Shown: piece by piece, positions 45,105-56,098 of the stretch
Layout of the letters: each line of letters starts with the position of its first letter
Numbering within the stretch: position 1 is the first letter of the stretch
NCBI GenBank assembly: GCA_031308135.1
Contig: JAHLJT010000631.1
Coordinates: 227,046,903-227,110,902 of the forward strand
Length of the DNA: 64,000 nucleotides
Direction: 5' to 3'
DNA from: Acheta domesticus
Lineage: Eukaryota > Arthropoda > Insecta > Orthoptera > Gryllidae
Notes under the pieces: model-generated
Told to the model about the DNA's origin: nothing
What the model saw: only the letters and a program-made list of their open reading frames with translations
The model's database searches: none
Program-made: the position numbers and the translations under genes

Positions 45105-46384
45105 GGGAGGACCCCCATCGATCTGGCTCGAGTCAAAGCTTTGAGATTTTGAAAAAGATTCTATAAACTTTGGGGAGTACTTTACATGAAGTCCCCCGAA
45201 CATTTTCAAAATTTTCTCAAAAACAACTCCAAATTTTTTCTTTAAATTTCTTGTAAGAATAAAGCAGAAGACACTTATAAAGGTGACATAGGTTGAATTT
45301 TCACGGTTAACTCTGAATTTTTGAAAATTGCAAAAGTTTGAATTTTCTTCAGCCTCTTGCTACAACTACAAAATTAGAGACAGAAAGTTTTCCTTCCAAT
45401 AAAATTTGCTCTCCATAGTGATTTCTTTCATTAAGGTTACGTGCATTTTTTGAACATTTTAGTTGTTTTCGTGCGATATGTGCATTTTAAAAAATAACAA
45501 AAACAAGATTTTCTCAAAAATGGCTCCAATTTTTACCGGTAAAGATAAAGCTAATGCAGAATTTTTATTATGAGATAAATCCTGAACTATTAGATGACTT
45601 GAATGCCATATTGCTCTAATCTTTTGTTTGTTTGATTTTATTACAAAAATGTAATTTTTTGACTTGTCTCTCACGTCGTTAATATTTACACTAGTGGCTG
45701 ATTTGTTCACATTATTATATTTATGAGTACATGTGCTTCAAATAATTTTATATGAAGTTTCTTGAAAACTCAACCATTTTCTGTGAAAACTAGCTCAAAA
45801 TTTTCAGAAATGCTCAAACGCCATTTTTTCAAATACGGCTCCAAATTTTTTTTCCATCTTTTTGAATGGATAGTGTTAAATGCACTCTTTAATACAAACA
45901 TAAAGTTCATTTTGGGGCATTTTTGTTTTTTCAAAAATTTCACAAATGTAATTTTTTTGAAAGATCTCTCACTCTATTATTAAGCACATTTCCAGCAATT
46001 TGTAAACACTATTGTATTTTTGTGTTAATGTACTTCAAATGACTCCTAATGATGTTTTTCGAAAAATTTCTGTGAAAAAGAGCTTCAACTTTTGAATTTA
46101 CAGTAGCGTTGAAACTGCCATTTTCTTAAAAACGGCTCCATATTTTTCAAAGAAAATTTCCATTCAGGACAAAGTTTACTGTCCTTTAATATTATTAAAA
46201 GAATATTTCCTTTCTACTATTAGGAAAGGGAAAAACTAAGTAAAGGTCAAAAAAATATACTTTAGGCAGTGATATATGGCAGCTGGCAAGATAATATGGC
46301 AAGTCCAAATAGCTAGCTGAGATCATAGGAAATAGAAAACTAATACAGGAACCAATACAGTGCCATTCTGTATCACCACTAGTT
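45105..46384. mobile_element. Foldback family, copy D
   Basis: It starts near CCCCATCGATCTGGCTCGAG and runs through the same ordered phrases as copies A and B (AAGCTTTGAGATTTTGAAAA, AAAGTACTTTACATGAAG-like, GATCTCTCAC, AAATAGCTAGCTGAGATC). It ends at TGTATCACCACTAGTTT (46382), the shared family terminus. Confidence 0.6.
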
Positions 46385-47350
46385 TATGATCTGTCTCAGA
46401 ACATGAGATATCCTTAAAAATGGGTCTCAAGACAAATTGTAGTCCTTGTAAATTCTCTACATTTTCCCAAAATTTCGACCTTTTATCTTATAATTTGCAC
46501 CCAACAGCTCAATATAAATAAAACAGTTATTTAATAGTGTCTGTCATTTACATCTACTACAAAATGTCACACACATTACATCTATAGAAGACACATTGAA
46601 GGGCATAGATTATTTATCATCAACTTTCAAGGCAAGATTCAGAAAGCTTATGCCTGTGGTAACTTTCAGAGTCTTTATCAATGTCAGAACCATCATTTCA
46701 GTCAAGTTTCAAGAATCCATCTTACACAATACAGGCTAAAGGGATGTGGAAATATTAATTGAAATGCCTTTCACTGAACCGTTGTTACATAAAAATATTG
46801 TTTCTTGTGCTTTTCAAACACTGAATTTAATTAACATTCCTTCTGAAGCTTGTATTCGTTTTGTAGCGATGTGTGCTTTTATACCAAAAGGAAACCGCAG
46901 TTGATTGTGATCTTAATTTGAAAACTATTGTTTCTTGAACATTTGCATAATTTTAGAGCATTTTCATACATGTGCCAAGTAGAGAAACAAGAGTTAGAGC
47001 TATTATTAAACAACCAAAGTAACGAAAGTATTCTGGTAAGGTGGATAAAGTATAAAAACTCATTATTTTTAGTTAAAATCTTTCAATATTTGTTCAGTAT
47101 TTAATTCACAATGGGGAATAATATTATTCTTACAATTTTGTTTTGTTTTCACTATTTCAGAGAAATTACAAAACTCAATATAACAAAACTTACCTTAAAA
47201 AAACAAATAAGAAACTATTAAAGTATTTAGCTGTCAGGTGCAAATTGTAAGACGAAAGGTTGAAATTTTGGAAAACTGCAGACAATTTACAGGGCTTCAA
47301 TTTGTATTGAGTCCTTTTCTCTCTCTCAGTACATGAGATTCCCCCCCCCC
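46385..47350. mobile_element. ~960-bp element with ~125-bp inverted repeats
   Basis: 46385-46510 (TCAGAACATGAGATATCC ... GACAAATTGTAGTCC ... GTGCAAATTATAAG in reverse sense) matches the reverse complement of 47220-47350 (GGTGCAAATTGTAAGACG ... TTGAAATTTTGG ... TACATGAGATTC). It directly abuts foldback copy D. No coding sequence. Confidence 0.6.
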
Positions 47351-48350
47351 AAAAAAATTCCTTCTGATTTTAACCCTTACAATCAATAAAAAAGAAGTAA
47401 ACACCTGAAAAAATTCTTGAAACGTCTTTATCATCTGTAGAAAATTACAAGGATATTAAGTCAATATTCATTGGTGTAATGTGGTTAAAAAAATTAAACT
47501 TATATTAGAAGCTAAAAAACAGACTTTTTTCATTTGTATAAAGTACTACGGGTAAATTTATTCAAATCTGCCAAAAAAACTGTTTTTTTTTCACTTCAAT
47601 CATGATTTTCAACATTTAAATTTTTGCCCTGGGGGGGGGCAGATTTGCCAGTCTTATTCCACTATGTACCCCTTTGTTGAATTATCTTGATCCTGTAATG
47701 TACTGTTGTTTTTTTATTCTTGATTGGTTGTATGTAAAATTTGCCAAAAAAATCCTCTATTTCACACATGGGTTACTAAAAGAAAAAAAAAGTATTGCTT
47801 TAAAACTAAACAGAAGTTAATATTGATTTGGTAAAAACGTAACTGGTTTGTAAAATAAGAAATGTTACACTCCAAATTTCTTGATTCCAAAATGCAATGG
47901 ATACCAACTTCATAAATTAGAAAGAAGAAGATGGAATGGAAAAGGAGATGAGGTGGAGAAAAGTAAGATGGAGATAGTGAAGATACTGGGCATTAATTAA
48001 ACAGAATACGAAAGAAAGTGAAAAAGATTTGAGAATTAGAAAGTGACAGTGAAATTATGAATTAGTAAAAATGGAAGATGGAGTGATAGAAGGGGAGAGG
48101 CAGGAAAGAAGATATTATAGGGTGAAAGACAATAGGGTGAAAGGTAACTAGCCGTTTTGGGCTCAGTTGAAAAGCTAAATTGATCCCCGCTAAAAAAATT
48201 TTGTCCAACTTAAAAAAAATAAATTGCCGCAAATAAATTGAAAGAAACTTCACAAATCATAATCAAACACAAAATTCAGAATGAAGTTCTGTGGACTTTC
48301 ACTTTGAAAGATCATACTGAAAAAGCTTGTTTGATTCATTTTGGGGGGAC
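47351..48350. other. Intron, nothing seen
   Basis: Homopolymer runs (C10 at 47341, G9 at 47630) and purine-rich stretches at 47935-48130 only. Confidence 0.4.
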
Positions 48351-48383
48351 CTGCGAGGCCAGCACCATGGTACCACTGCACTG
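48351..48383 (-). CDS. Possible 33-nt micro-exon of the minus-strand gene
   Basis: On the minus strand an excellent pyrimidine tract (TTTCTCTTTCACCAG) precedes CAGTGCAGTGG..., reading QCSGTMVLASQ, and a GT follows (CTCGCAG/GTCCCC). Both ends are phase 0, so it could sit between 53195 and 44508 without changing frame. The donor is poor, and a 33-nt match of this kind can occur by chance. Confidence 0.3.
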
Positions 48384-48389
48384 CTGGTG

Positions 48390-49550
48390 AAAGAGAAATT
48401 ATGAAAGAGAATGGATTAATGTGAGAATGGGGAAGAAGAAAGAGTAGTCAAATAATGTGTAATTAGGTACATAATGTAGTAGTAGAGAGTTGTAACAATT
48501 GTACATCAAGGAAGGTATTTTTGATATAGCCTCAATGATGGCAATACATATTGACATATATTGAACTTAAGAAATAGCTTACGGTTATGTGAATTATAGG
48601 AAGTTGTCTTTTGGCATGTAATTCGATTCTGTATAAAGCATCACTTTTTATAGACAACTAGGGCTTTTATTCATGCAAAAAGCTATTAGTACTTAGTTAG
48701 CCATCTTATAAAACATACTTTCTTTTCACAATCTTTCGGAGTCTTCTTAACTCCATCTTCGGGCATAATATTTTAGTAGTACCTACATTGTACAATAGGT
48801 CAACATAGTATGCATAATAATTTATCTATGTAAATAAAATAATTTGTCAAATTAAACTACTAATTTTTTCAAACAATGCAAACAAGATATTTTTTTCTTT
48901 AAAATGTATTTAAAAATTACTAGTTTCTTCAATTGTACCCGAATATTTTTAAAACCTTTTTTTTAAGATCATATTTTATTTAGGACAAAAATCTTTATCT
49001 TCAATTTTGTACTTTTGCAATAATAGTTTTTAGTTATTTTATAAAAAATAGTTTGCAAAAAAGGGGAAGAGCAACATTTTCTCCATCTTTTGATATATAC
49101 GAGGAGAAACATTTACAAAAACATTTGACGAAGTCTTCGAGAAAAAATAAGTGTTAAAAAATCACCTACATTTCGCGCAAAATTACGGGGAAACTTATCA
49201 CATTTTCGCAAAATTTTACTTGACTATTTCAATATCTGTCTTTAATGAAGAGATTCACAGTATATTTTTTTTAGAAGTTATATGATATAAACCACACATG
49301 CCAGAGGAAGTAATTTACATTAGTAAGATTAATTATTCGTTAACAGGGCCTCGCAGTAAGAGTTTTTCTGTCGAAAACTCGCCGTTTTCCGTTGGACGAT
49401 TTAAATACTTTCTCTTCTTACGAAATGAGGCTGGACAACAAAACGTTGTCTCTAGGTTTGTAACAACGCCCATTGTCGTGGAGCGCCATTGTTTGTATCA
49501 GTGGTAACCTCAGAGACAGACTGCTGAAGAGCGAGCGCTGGAAGACAGAG
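48390..49550. other. Intron; worn foldback-family fragments at 48840-49400
   Basis: Phrases such as CGAAAACTCGCCGTTTTCC (49374-49392) resemble the foldback family ends. No gene. Confidence 0.35.
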
Positions 49551-49554
49551 CACG

Positions 49555-50043
49555 ATGCTTCTCTTTTGCGAGATCTTGGGAGCCACGCTGGCTGCTCTGC
49601 ACGTCGCCCGCATGCGCACAGGTACACGCAGAGTCAAATTACTTCAAAAATATCACTATATGAAGATAAATCCAATCACACATTTCTGACTTTTCAAAAT
49701 TCCTTGTAGGGACAATAAGCTCAAAAAGTTTAGATGTGATTATAGGTGTACATTGGACATTTCGTTTTCACAAAAGTGTTAAATTTTCTGAAAATAATGA
49801 GATAAAAAGTCTTGTCTTCAAAATTTGTAAAGTACTATTTAAAGTATTAAAAAATAAAACTCATTAGAAAATCTGTTATCAGTCTTACATTATTTCTCTG
49901 GGGATAGTTGGAAGATAAGCTCGAACACATTTGTAAATATTCCAGAGGAAGACGACTGGGAGGATATTGAGGTGGTTGAGCTGAAGGGCTACGAGAATGT
50001 CAGCGACAACGACGATGATGACGATGGCGCCGACGGAATCTAA
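49555..50043 (+). CDS. Possible two-exon microprotein gene with an acidic C terminus
   Basis: Exon 1 (ATG at 49555, donor after 49621) reads MLLFCEILGATLAALHVARM then RT, a hydrophobic segment preceded by an in-frame stop. Exon 2 (49946-50043, acceptor AATATTCCAG) reads EDDWEDIEVVELKGYENVSD then a D-rich end, GADGI, and TAA at 50041-50043. Both are phase 1 at the junction, giving about 54 residues: one likely membrane or signal segment plus an acidic tail. Exon 2 is much more protein-like than its surroundings. It could instead be the last exon of a longer gene whose other exons were missed. It lies inside an intron of the minus-strand gene. The family was not recognised. Confidence 0.45.
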
Positions 50044-51244
50044 GAAGACCATGCGATGTAATAACACTTTCCGAACAGTGTTGTAAATGGGAAGTAAAAG
50101 GAAATAATCCAAAAGCTGAAGATAAAATCTGCAACACGTCTGAGAAAATGGAACACTGGACTGAAAGAGATCCCTGACATTGCCAGACAAACGTTGGGCA
50201 AATTTGCACAAACCGTGAAGTTGGCAGCATGATATGGGAATGTGTTCAGTAACCATTAATTTAGCGGTGAAAATAAGAACCGCAAAATGTGTAAAACAAG
50301 GAAGGTAAGAAAAAGGAAGAGGGAGGGGGAGACGTAGAGTGGTGAAGGCCAATAATCACGAAATTGAAGAGGGGGAAAAAACTCTTTCTATGAAATGGAA
50401 CTCTGTAACATTGTTAGCTGGATAGCGAAAGTTGGAAATTTGAAGAAAAACAATTGTGTCATTGAACCATACTGTGGGAAGTGACTGCCAATAGAGATGA
50501 ATAAGAGCAACTGAAGTAGGTATTGCACATATGTAGTCCAAAGGCAGAAACAAAAAAGAAAGAAACGAAGAAGAAAACAGATTTACTCCTATAATGATGC
50601 ACGCATTTGCAAAAGTTTAGCGGAAATCGATGTTTTTAATTACATACATTAAACATAATCAGAGGTATAATATAAAGAAGACTGTGAAACATCCATCTTA
50701 ATGGATTGATAAGAAGATATTTCATAAATGCATCCATTAAAAATAAAAAATGTTGACATTATTTGGAAAATTTTGAAATTTATGGAGAAAGTTTGTAGCT
50801 GTGTAAGCAATTATTTTCTGTTAATAAATATTTTACATTAGTGAATGGTTCTGTGTTTCAAAAGAGTTTTTTGTTCCATGTTTTCTATTGTAATATAAAT
50901 ATTCAGGTAAACGTAGAATAATAAATAATTATGAGTTTCATTTTCGGTAGCATCTTTTTAAAAGTTACAAAAAGCATTTTCTTTATTATTTGAAACAATT
51001 ACGAATTAACTGCAAATATTTCAGTACCATTTTGCAAGTCGTGTTTAGTGCTGCTGCTGATGGTAAAAAAAGAATGCTGAAATGATGTATAAACGTCTTC
51101 CAAAATTTATTATTGGAGCGTTTACAAGGATTCAGTTATGGTGGCCGTGCCTGAGGGTTAGCCTGAATCAGCCGTCGGAAGAGTCGGAAAATAAACAAAT
51201 GGGAAGACGTTATCTATATTAATATAAATTTTTTCGAGTAACAA
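50044..51244. other. Flank of the acidic-tail exon; no further gene
   Basis: AT-rich. An AATAAA near 50822 is a possible polyadenylation signal but distant. Confidence 0.35.
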
Positions 51245-51790
51245 CTCGGCAGGTGGCTCAGTCTATCAACTGATATCACGTAGTGCCTCAGGTCGGGAGA
51301 TTCTAGGGTTCGAGTCCCGATGGAGACAGGATTTTCGACACTAGCTATGTAGCTAGGTCGAGTTCAACCTCTGATTGGAAGATAATTCCAGCGGCCGGCT
51401 GCTCTGATCGGTAGTTTTCCGTGGTTTCTCCTATCAACACCATCCGAATGGCGGAGCAGTCTCTAACAAACGGGCCACGGACCATACTTACTTCCTCTTT
51501 TCTTCTCACCCCTTCTTTACACATACACACTCACATGGAATACACTATCAAACAGAAGACCATTCAGGAGCTTAATAGTTTGTACGGAATAGGGCGGTAT
51601 ACTGCTGGTGGGAGATAGCAGAAGAGGAAAATTCTCCAAGTCGACGTGTAGGTCGGTGCGTGATCTCACCATTCAGCGAGAGGGGAAAACTTAGCCTCCT
51701 CTCGCAATAAAACATACACTACCCCTATGGGACTTGTTGCAGTTGACGCATCCGAAAACACGAAATGAACAAAAAAGTAATAAAATAAAA
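51245..51790 (+). mobile_element. tRNA-headed SINE
   Basis: An A-box-like GGTGGCTCAGTCTATCAAC and a B box GGGTTCGAGTCCCG (51306-51319) lie 45 bp apart as in a tRNA-derived promoter. They are followed by GATGGAGACAGGATTTTCG and GCCGGCTGCTCTGATCGGTA, which recur in the inverted copy near 62.4 kb. The AT-rich tail begins near 51770. Confidence 0.7.
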
Positions 51791-52050
51791 GAAGTAATAA
51801 TGAACATTAATGCCAATCCGATGCCAGAGATCGCTAAGACAGTAGTGCAGTATTCATAAATATTTGTTAAATAATAAACATATTGTACTATAGAACATGT
51901 TTGTAAAGTATATGTATACTACACAATATTTTTATTTAAATAAATGATGATGATGAATGAAATAATTTTAATATAAATAAATATTTAAATCAATCTTGCC
52001 AAATAAAGGAAGGTAACAAAGGAAACTCAAGGCCTTTTTTTGGCGGGGGG
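51791..52050. other. AT-rich sequence
   Basis: Nothing recognised. Confidence 0.4.
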
Positions 52051-52099
52051 GCTTGAGTTTCCTTAGTTACCCCTGGATACTCCACTGGTTGGAGCGTTG

Positions 52100-53205
52100 C
52101 CCCGCCTGCGAGGGGTTGACGAGTCCGTGTCTTAGGCACAAGTATCAACATCTAGGCCGCAACCTTCCTCTGTATTTCGCCCTGAAGAAGGTCAGAGATT
52201 GGCGGGCGAAACACTGGCACCTGTGCCTAAGGCTTCGCCCGAACAGCCACGCAGCTACTCGGCAGTCGGTTCGAGTGAGGCCCCACCTGCGAGGGATTGA
52301 CGAGTCCGTGTCTTAGGCACAGGTATCAACATTTAGGCCGCAACCTTCCTCTGTATTTCGCTCTGAAGAAGGTCGGAGATTGGCGGGCGAAACGTCACAC
52401 CTGTGCCTAAGACGCGGCTTCGCCCGGACAGCCAAGCAGCTACTCGGCAGTCAGTTCGAGCGTGGCCGCACTTGCGAGGGGGTTGACGAGTCCGCGTCTT
52501 AGGCACAAGTATCAACATCAAGGTCGCGACCTTCCTCTGTATTTCGCCCTAAAGAAGGTCAGAGATTGCCGGGCGAAATGTCGGCACCTGTGCCTAAGAC
52601 GCGGCTTCGCCCGAACAGCCATGCAGCTACTCGGCAGTCGGTTCGAGTGAGGCCCCACCTGCGAGGGTTTGACGAGTCCGCGTCTTAGGCACAGGTATCA
52701 ACATTTAGGCCGCGACCTTCCTCTGTATTTCGCTCTGAAGAAGATCAGAGATTGGCGGGCGAAACGCTGGCACCTGTGCCAAGACGCGGCGTCGCCCGGA
52801 CAGCTACTGAGGCAGTCGGTTCGAGTGAGGCCCCACCTGCGAGGGGTTGACGAGTCCGCGTCTTAGGCACAGGTATCAACATTTAGGCCGCAACCTTGCT
52901 CTGTATTTCGCCCTAAAGAAGGTCGGAGATTGGCGGGCGAAACGCTGGCACCTGTGCTGAAGACGCGGCATCGCCCGGATAGCTACTGAGGCAGTCGGTT
53001 CGAGCGTGGCTCCACCTGCGAGGGGTTGACGAGTCCGCGTCTTAGGCACAGGTATCAACATTTAGGCCGCAACCTTCCTCTGTATTTCGCCCTGAAGAAG
53101 GTCGGAGATTGGCGGGCGAAACGCTGGCACCTGTGCCGAAGACGCGGCGTCGCCCGGACCGCTACTGAGGCAGTCGGTTGGAGCGTGGCCGCACCTGCGA
53201 GGGGT
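52100..53205 (+). repeat. ~181-bp tandem array (about six units) abutting a coding exon
   Basis: The marker TTGACGAG occurs at 52116, 52297, 52483, 52669, 52847, 53026 and 53205 (spacings 181, 186, 186, 178, 179, 179). Each unit holds an outer inverted repeat (GTCTTAGGCACAGGT and ACCTGTGCCTAAGAC, about 75 bp apart) around an inner one (TTTCGCCC and GGGCGAAA) enclosing CTGAAGAAGGTC. It then continues GACGCGGCTTCGCCCGGACA. The last part of each unit copies the end of exon 53195-53475, including CTCGCAG/GTG on the minus strand. The middle and end resemble the solitary element at 56.1-56.5 kb. Confidence 0.85.
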
Positions 53206-53475
53206 TGACGAGTCCGGAGCGCCAGGCGGTGAGCCAGCGGCTGGCGGGGGTGTCGGGCGCGGGGCCCGAGGGCGGCGCGTCGGGCGGCGGCGCCAGCTGC
53301 GGCAGGCGCAGCGCGGCGCCGGGCGAGGGCGCGCGGGGCGGCGCCTGGCGGCGGCGCTTGGCGTCCGCCTCGGGCCCCAGGCGCTGCGTGTACATCTGCG
53401 GGCCCAGCTCCAGCTGCACCTGGAAGTCGGCGTGCGGCCCGAAGCGGAAGCCCAGCCCGATGCGCGAGTCCGTGC
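53195..53475 (-). CDS. GC-rich exon of the minus-strand gene
   Basis: On the minus strand the acceptor GGTGTTGCAG leads (G)GTDSRIGLGFRFGPHADFQ, then VQLELGPQMYTQRLGPEADA, then a Pro/Ala-rich stretch and ASRWLTAWRSGLVNPSQ, closed by the donor CTCGCAG/GTGCGG. Length is 281 nt: two bases complete a codon from the previous exon, then 93 codons. The phase-1 start fits exon 54975-55055, giving NIPPILK/GTDSRIGLGFRF, a convincing join. The last 20 bases before the donor are shared with the adjacent satellite. The 'GTDSRxGxGFRxGxHADFQ' part looks conserved. A very large scaffold or lipid-transfer protein C terminus is one guess, but no family was identified. Confidence 0.65.
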
Positions 53476-53479
53476 CTGC

Positions 53480-54447
53480 AACACCGCACGGGGCGCCGCG
53501 GCGCCCACGGCCGGGTTCACAATGGGTTTTTGGGACGAGTCCTGTTCACGTCATTCGCTCTTCCACATTGGGAAAAGAAGCTGGTTTTGTTCACTCCGCG
53601 CGCTCTCCCCGGCCGACCTCGTCCCTTCACACCCTGCCCGTAGTTTCCCTCAATTTCTGCATGAAGGTCATACAAAATATAAAAACAAGTTCTCAAATCC
53701 GCTTCTAATTTTTTTCTTCAATTTTTTTTCACGGATAGAACAAGGAACGCTTAAAAGATTGTCTCAGATCTCATTTTCGTCGATCATTCAGAATTTTAGA
53801 GTTAATGCGAGAAATATGTGCTGTGCATCGCTAATTTGTAATTTTATGGGCACCGCAATTTTATGGGCAGTTCCAATATTCTGTGTTACTTGAGAGTTCA
53901 TTAGGTCTGGGTGTAAAGTACGGTAACCCACGTGGAAACGTTTGAGACATATAATCACGTGAATAGTTTTGCTGGAAGGGATTTAAACGAGGTACGTAAA
54001 GATGACAACTATGAGCCATTGTTTGGACTATTTGCGAATCACAGCGCATGGACAGGAAACAACTATGAGCCATTGTTTGGACTATTTGCGAATCACAGCG
54101 CATGGACAGAAGATGGAAGAGTACGGTAATTAGAAATCACAGAAACACTAATTTTGAGGAATATTATCTTTTACTCCGGAGCCCTAAATTTGTGAACTGC
54201 ACTGCAATTCTGACAGACGTGCTGGCGAGGTAAGATCAAATTGACCATTGTGAACGGTGAGAATCGTACGTAATATCTTGAAAGTTTCTAATATTAATTT
54301 TGTATCAGACATGTACGAAGGGTTGCCTATCCTCCTCCACGTACAAAACACCCCTCAGTACTTAGAATTGTATTTCCCAATCTTTTGATTGGTTTCGAGG
54401 TCCTCAATTTTCATTGCAATGCGTTCAGACTCCTGATTAGTTAAGGG
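53480..54447. repeat. Intron with an exact 54-bp tandem duplication
   Basis: ACAACTATGAGCCATTG starts at 54005 and again at 54059. The two copies (54005-54112) are identical except at the boundary. The length is a multiple of three, but no gene was supported around it. Confidence 0.6.
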
Positions 54448-54755
54448 CAGGGCCGTCCAACTTAGAAGGGTTAATGGGCCACATATCAAATTTTAGTTAA
54501 GCCGCGGGCCGCACCGAAATTTAAGATGTTTTTTACCCTAACTACTGAGATAATACTGAAACAAGTACATATTAGATATGACTTATTCAACATACTTAAC
54601 GATTAATTAACATACAACGAGAAAATTAATAAATCAATATAATAAAAATGAGATGAATTGTGCAATTGTCTTAAATTTGATTCGTATAATAACATTTTTC
54701 AACGCAGTAGCGGGCCGCACAAAAAGATCCGGCGGGCCGCCAGTTGGAAAGCCCT
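54448..54755. mobile_element. hAT-like MITE (~308 bp)
   Basis: It begins CAGGGCCGTCCAACT and ends with the reverse of TAGGGCTTTCCAACTGGCGG. Both subterminal parts carry GCGGGCCGC, typical of some hAT families. The flanks GTTAAGGG and GTTTAAAG are only a weak 8-bp duplication (5 of 8). Confidence 0.6.
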
Positions 54756-54974
54756 AGTTTAAAGGTTCTCTGAGTTAGTTAAAAGGCACACTGCACCTAC
54801 CATTCTAAATAGAACATTCTTTTCTTCGGTTCCCAGAAAAGTAATATTGACGTGCAATATTGCAGGTACAACATATATGCATCAAATGGACTCTATTATA
54901 TTTAAATATGCAAGTAGGCATTTTGTTTCTCAAAACTGGTCCTAAAAAGAATCTTTATAGACTACAGATCTTAC

Positions 54975-55055
54975 CTTTCAATATTGGAGGTATATTGGAA
55001 TATATGACCGAAAGAATTGTGGGCAGTTCTTGAGGGACGATAAGAGCTTCAGCAA
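54975..55055 (-). CDS. Exon of the minus-strand gene
   Basis: On the minus strand the acceptor TTTTATTGCAG leads an 81-nt exon reading (x)AEALIVPQELPTILSVI then YSNIPPILK plus one base, with the donor GTAAGA. It starts with two bases completing a codon and ends in phase 1, matching the next exon at 53475. The peptide has ordinary complexity and conserved-looking hydrophobic spacing. Upstream exons were not identified between here and the right edge. Confidence 0.65.
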
Positions 55056-56098
55056 CTGCAATAAAAGAAAAGAGTATATTAAAAATATTAACATATCTGA
55101 TTTTTATATCTGAAAAGCAAAGTAAAGAAAGTGTTATTTTAATTTATAAATTATAATTAAATAATTGTTTAATTAATTACACCAATTTTTACTATTTTCT
55201 TAATTTTTATTAAATTATTTTTTTATTTCTGTAAGTACAGATTCTAGCTTGTCAGTGATTCTTGTGTTTGTAATGATGACGAACATTTAAATTCTTTTTA
55301 TTATTGTTATTTTGTAATTTTATTGTTCCACTGGTAATTTATTAATTTAACTCAAGTTAAATTACATTTGTTAAAGGTATTACTTATCCATATTGTAGTT
55401 ATGTTTAAAATTGTGAATAACTCTCGAACATTTATGGTCTTTATCGTGCACAATCACAGACATCACGACACGAAAATCATTCTCATAAGAAATGTGAAAA
55501 GTTGCAAGAAAAGTTGTAATAACAATGATTGAATCAATGATACACAATTTTCATTTTGATTGCCTTAAAACGTTTGTGGTTACTACTAAATTAAATAATA
55601 TTTTACGTTAAATATATTGTTTATATCAGTAAATTATTTCTCAATTCTCTATTACCTTGTATGGATTAAGAACTTAGTTAAATATTTATTTATGTCAGTG
55701 TTGGTTTTATTTATTTATTTATTTATTTATTAATACTTTTTACCACATATTGTAATATACAAAATGAGGGAGGGCATTCGAAATTGAATAATTTAAGGCT
55801 TTAATGCTAATTTAAATTAGAATTAGGCACCATAGTAACAGGTTGCTAAGGAGGATACCGATGTGTAACATGTCACGATACCGATACGAAACGGGCACCG
55901 TAGTAACAGAGGTAAACAATTTCATGAGCCTGTGGATGCAATGTAGAATCAGTCGAAAGATGCGTGTGTAAGAGTGGAAATTTCACCCCAGAGTGCACCT
56001 TGGTTAGAGGAGTGAATACCTAATAAGAATCCGTTGGAAGGGAATGTAAAATAGAATTTTGGACAAAAATGAACACGAGTTTTCCTGGATTGAAGAAC
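55056..56098. other. AT-rich, (TTTA)n microsatellite at about 55705-55735
   Basis: No exon recognised. A GATACCGATACGAAACGG-type phrase at 55850-55890 partly duplicates itself (GGCACC.TAGTAACAG). Confidence 0.4.

Noticed and set aside
49885..50352. 155-aa minus-strand open frame
   Set aside because: Its first part is antisense to the acidic exon and the remainder has unremarkable AT-rich composition, with no splice or motif support.
52100..53205. CRISPR-like array
   Set aside because: Units of ~181 bp are contiguous copies without unique spacers, in a eukaryotic intron.
53062..53708. GC-rich plus-strand and alternative minus-strand frames (176, 153 and 152 aa)
   Set aside because: They are shadows of the splice-bounded minus-strand exon 53475-53195, which alone gives a plausible peptide and matching phases.
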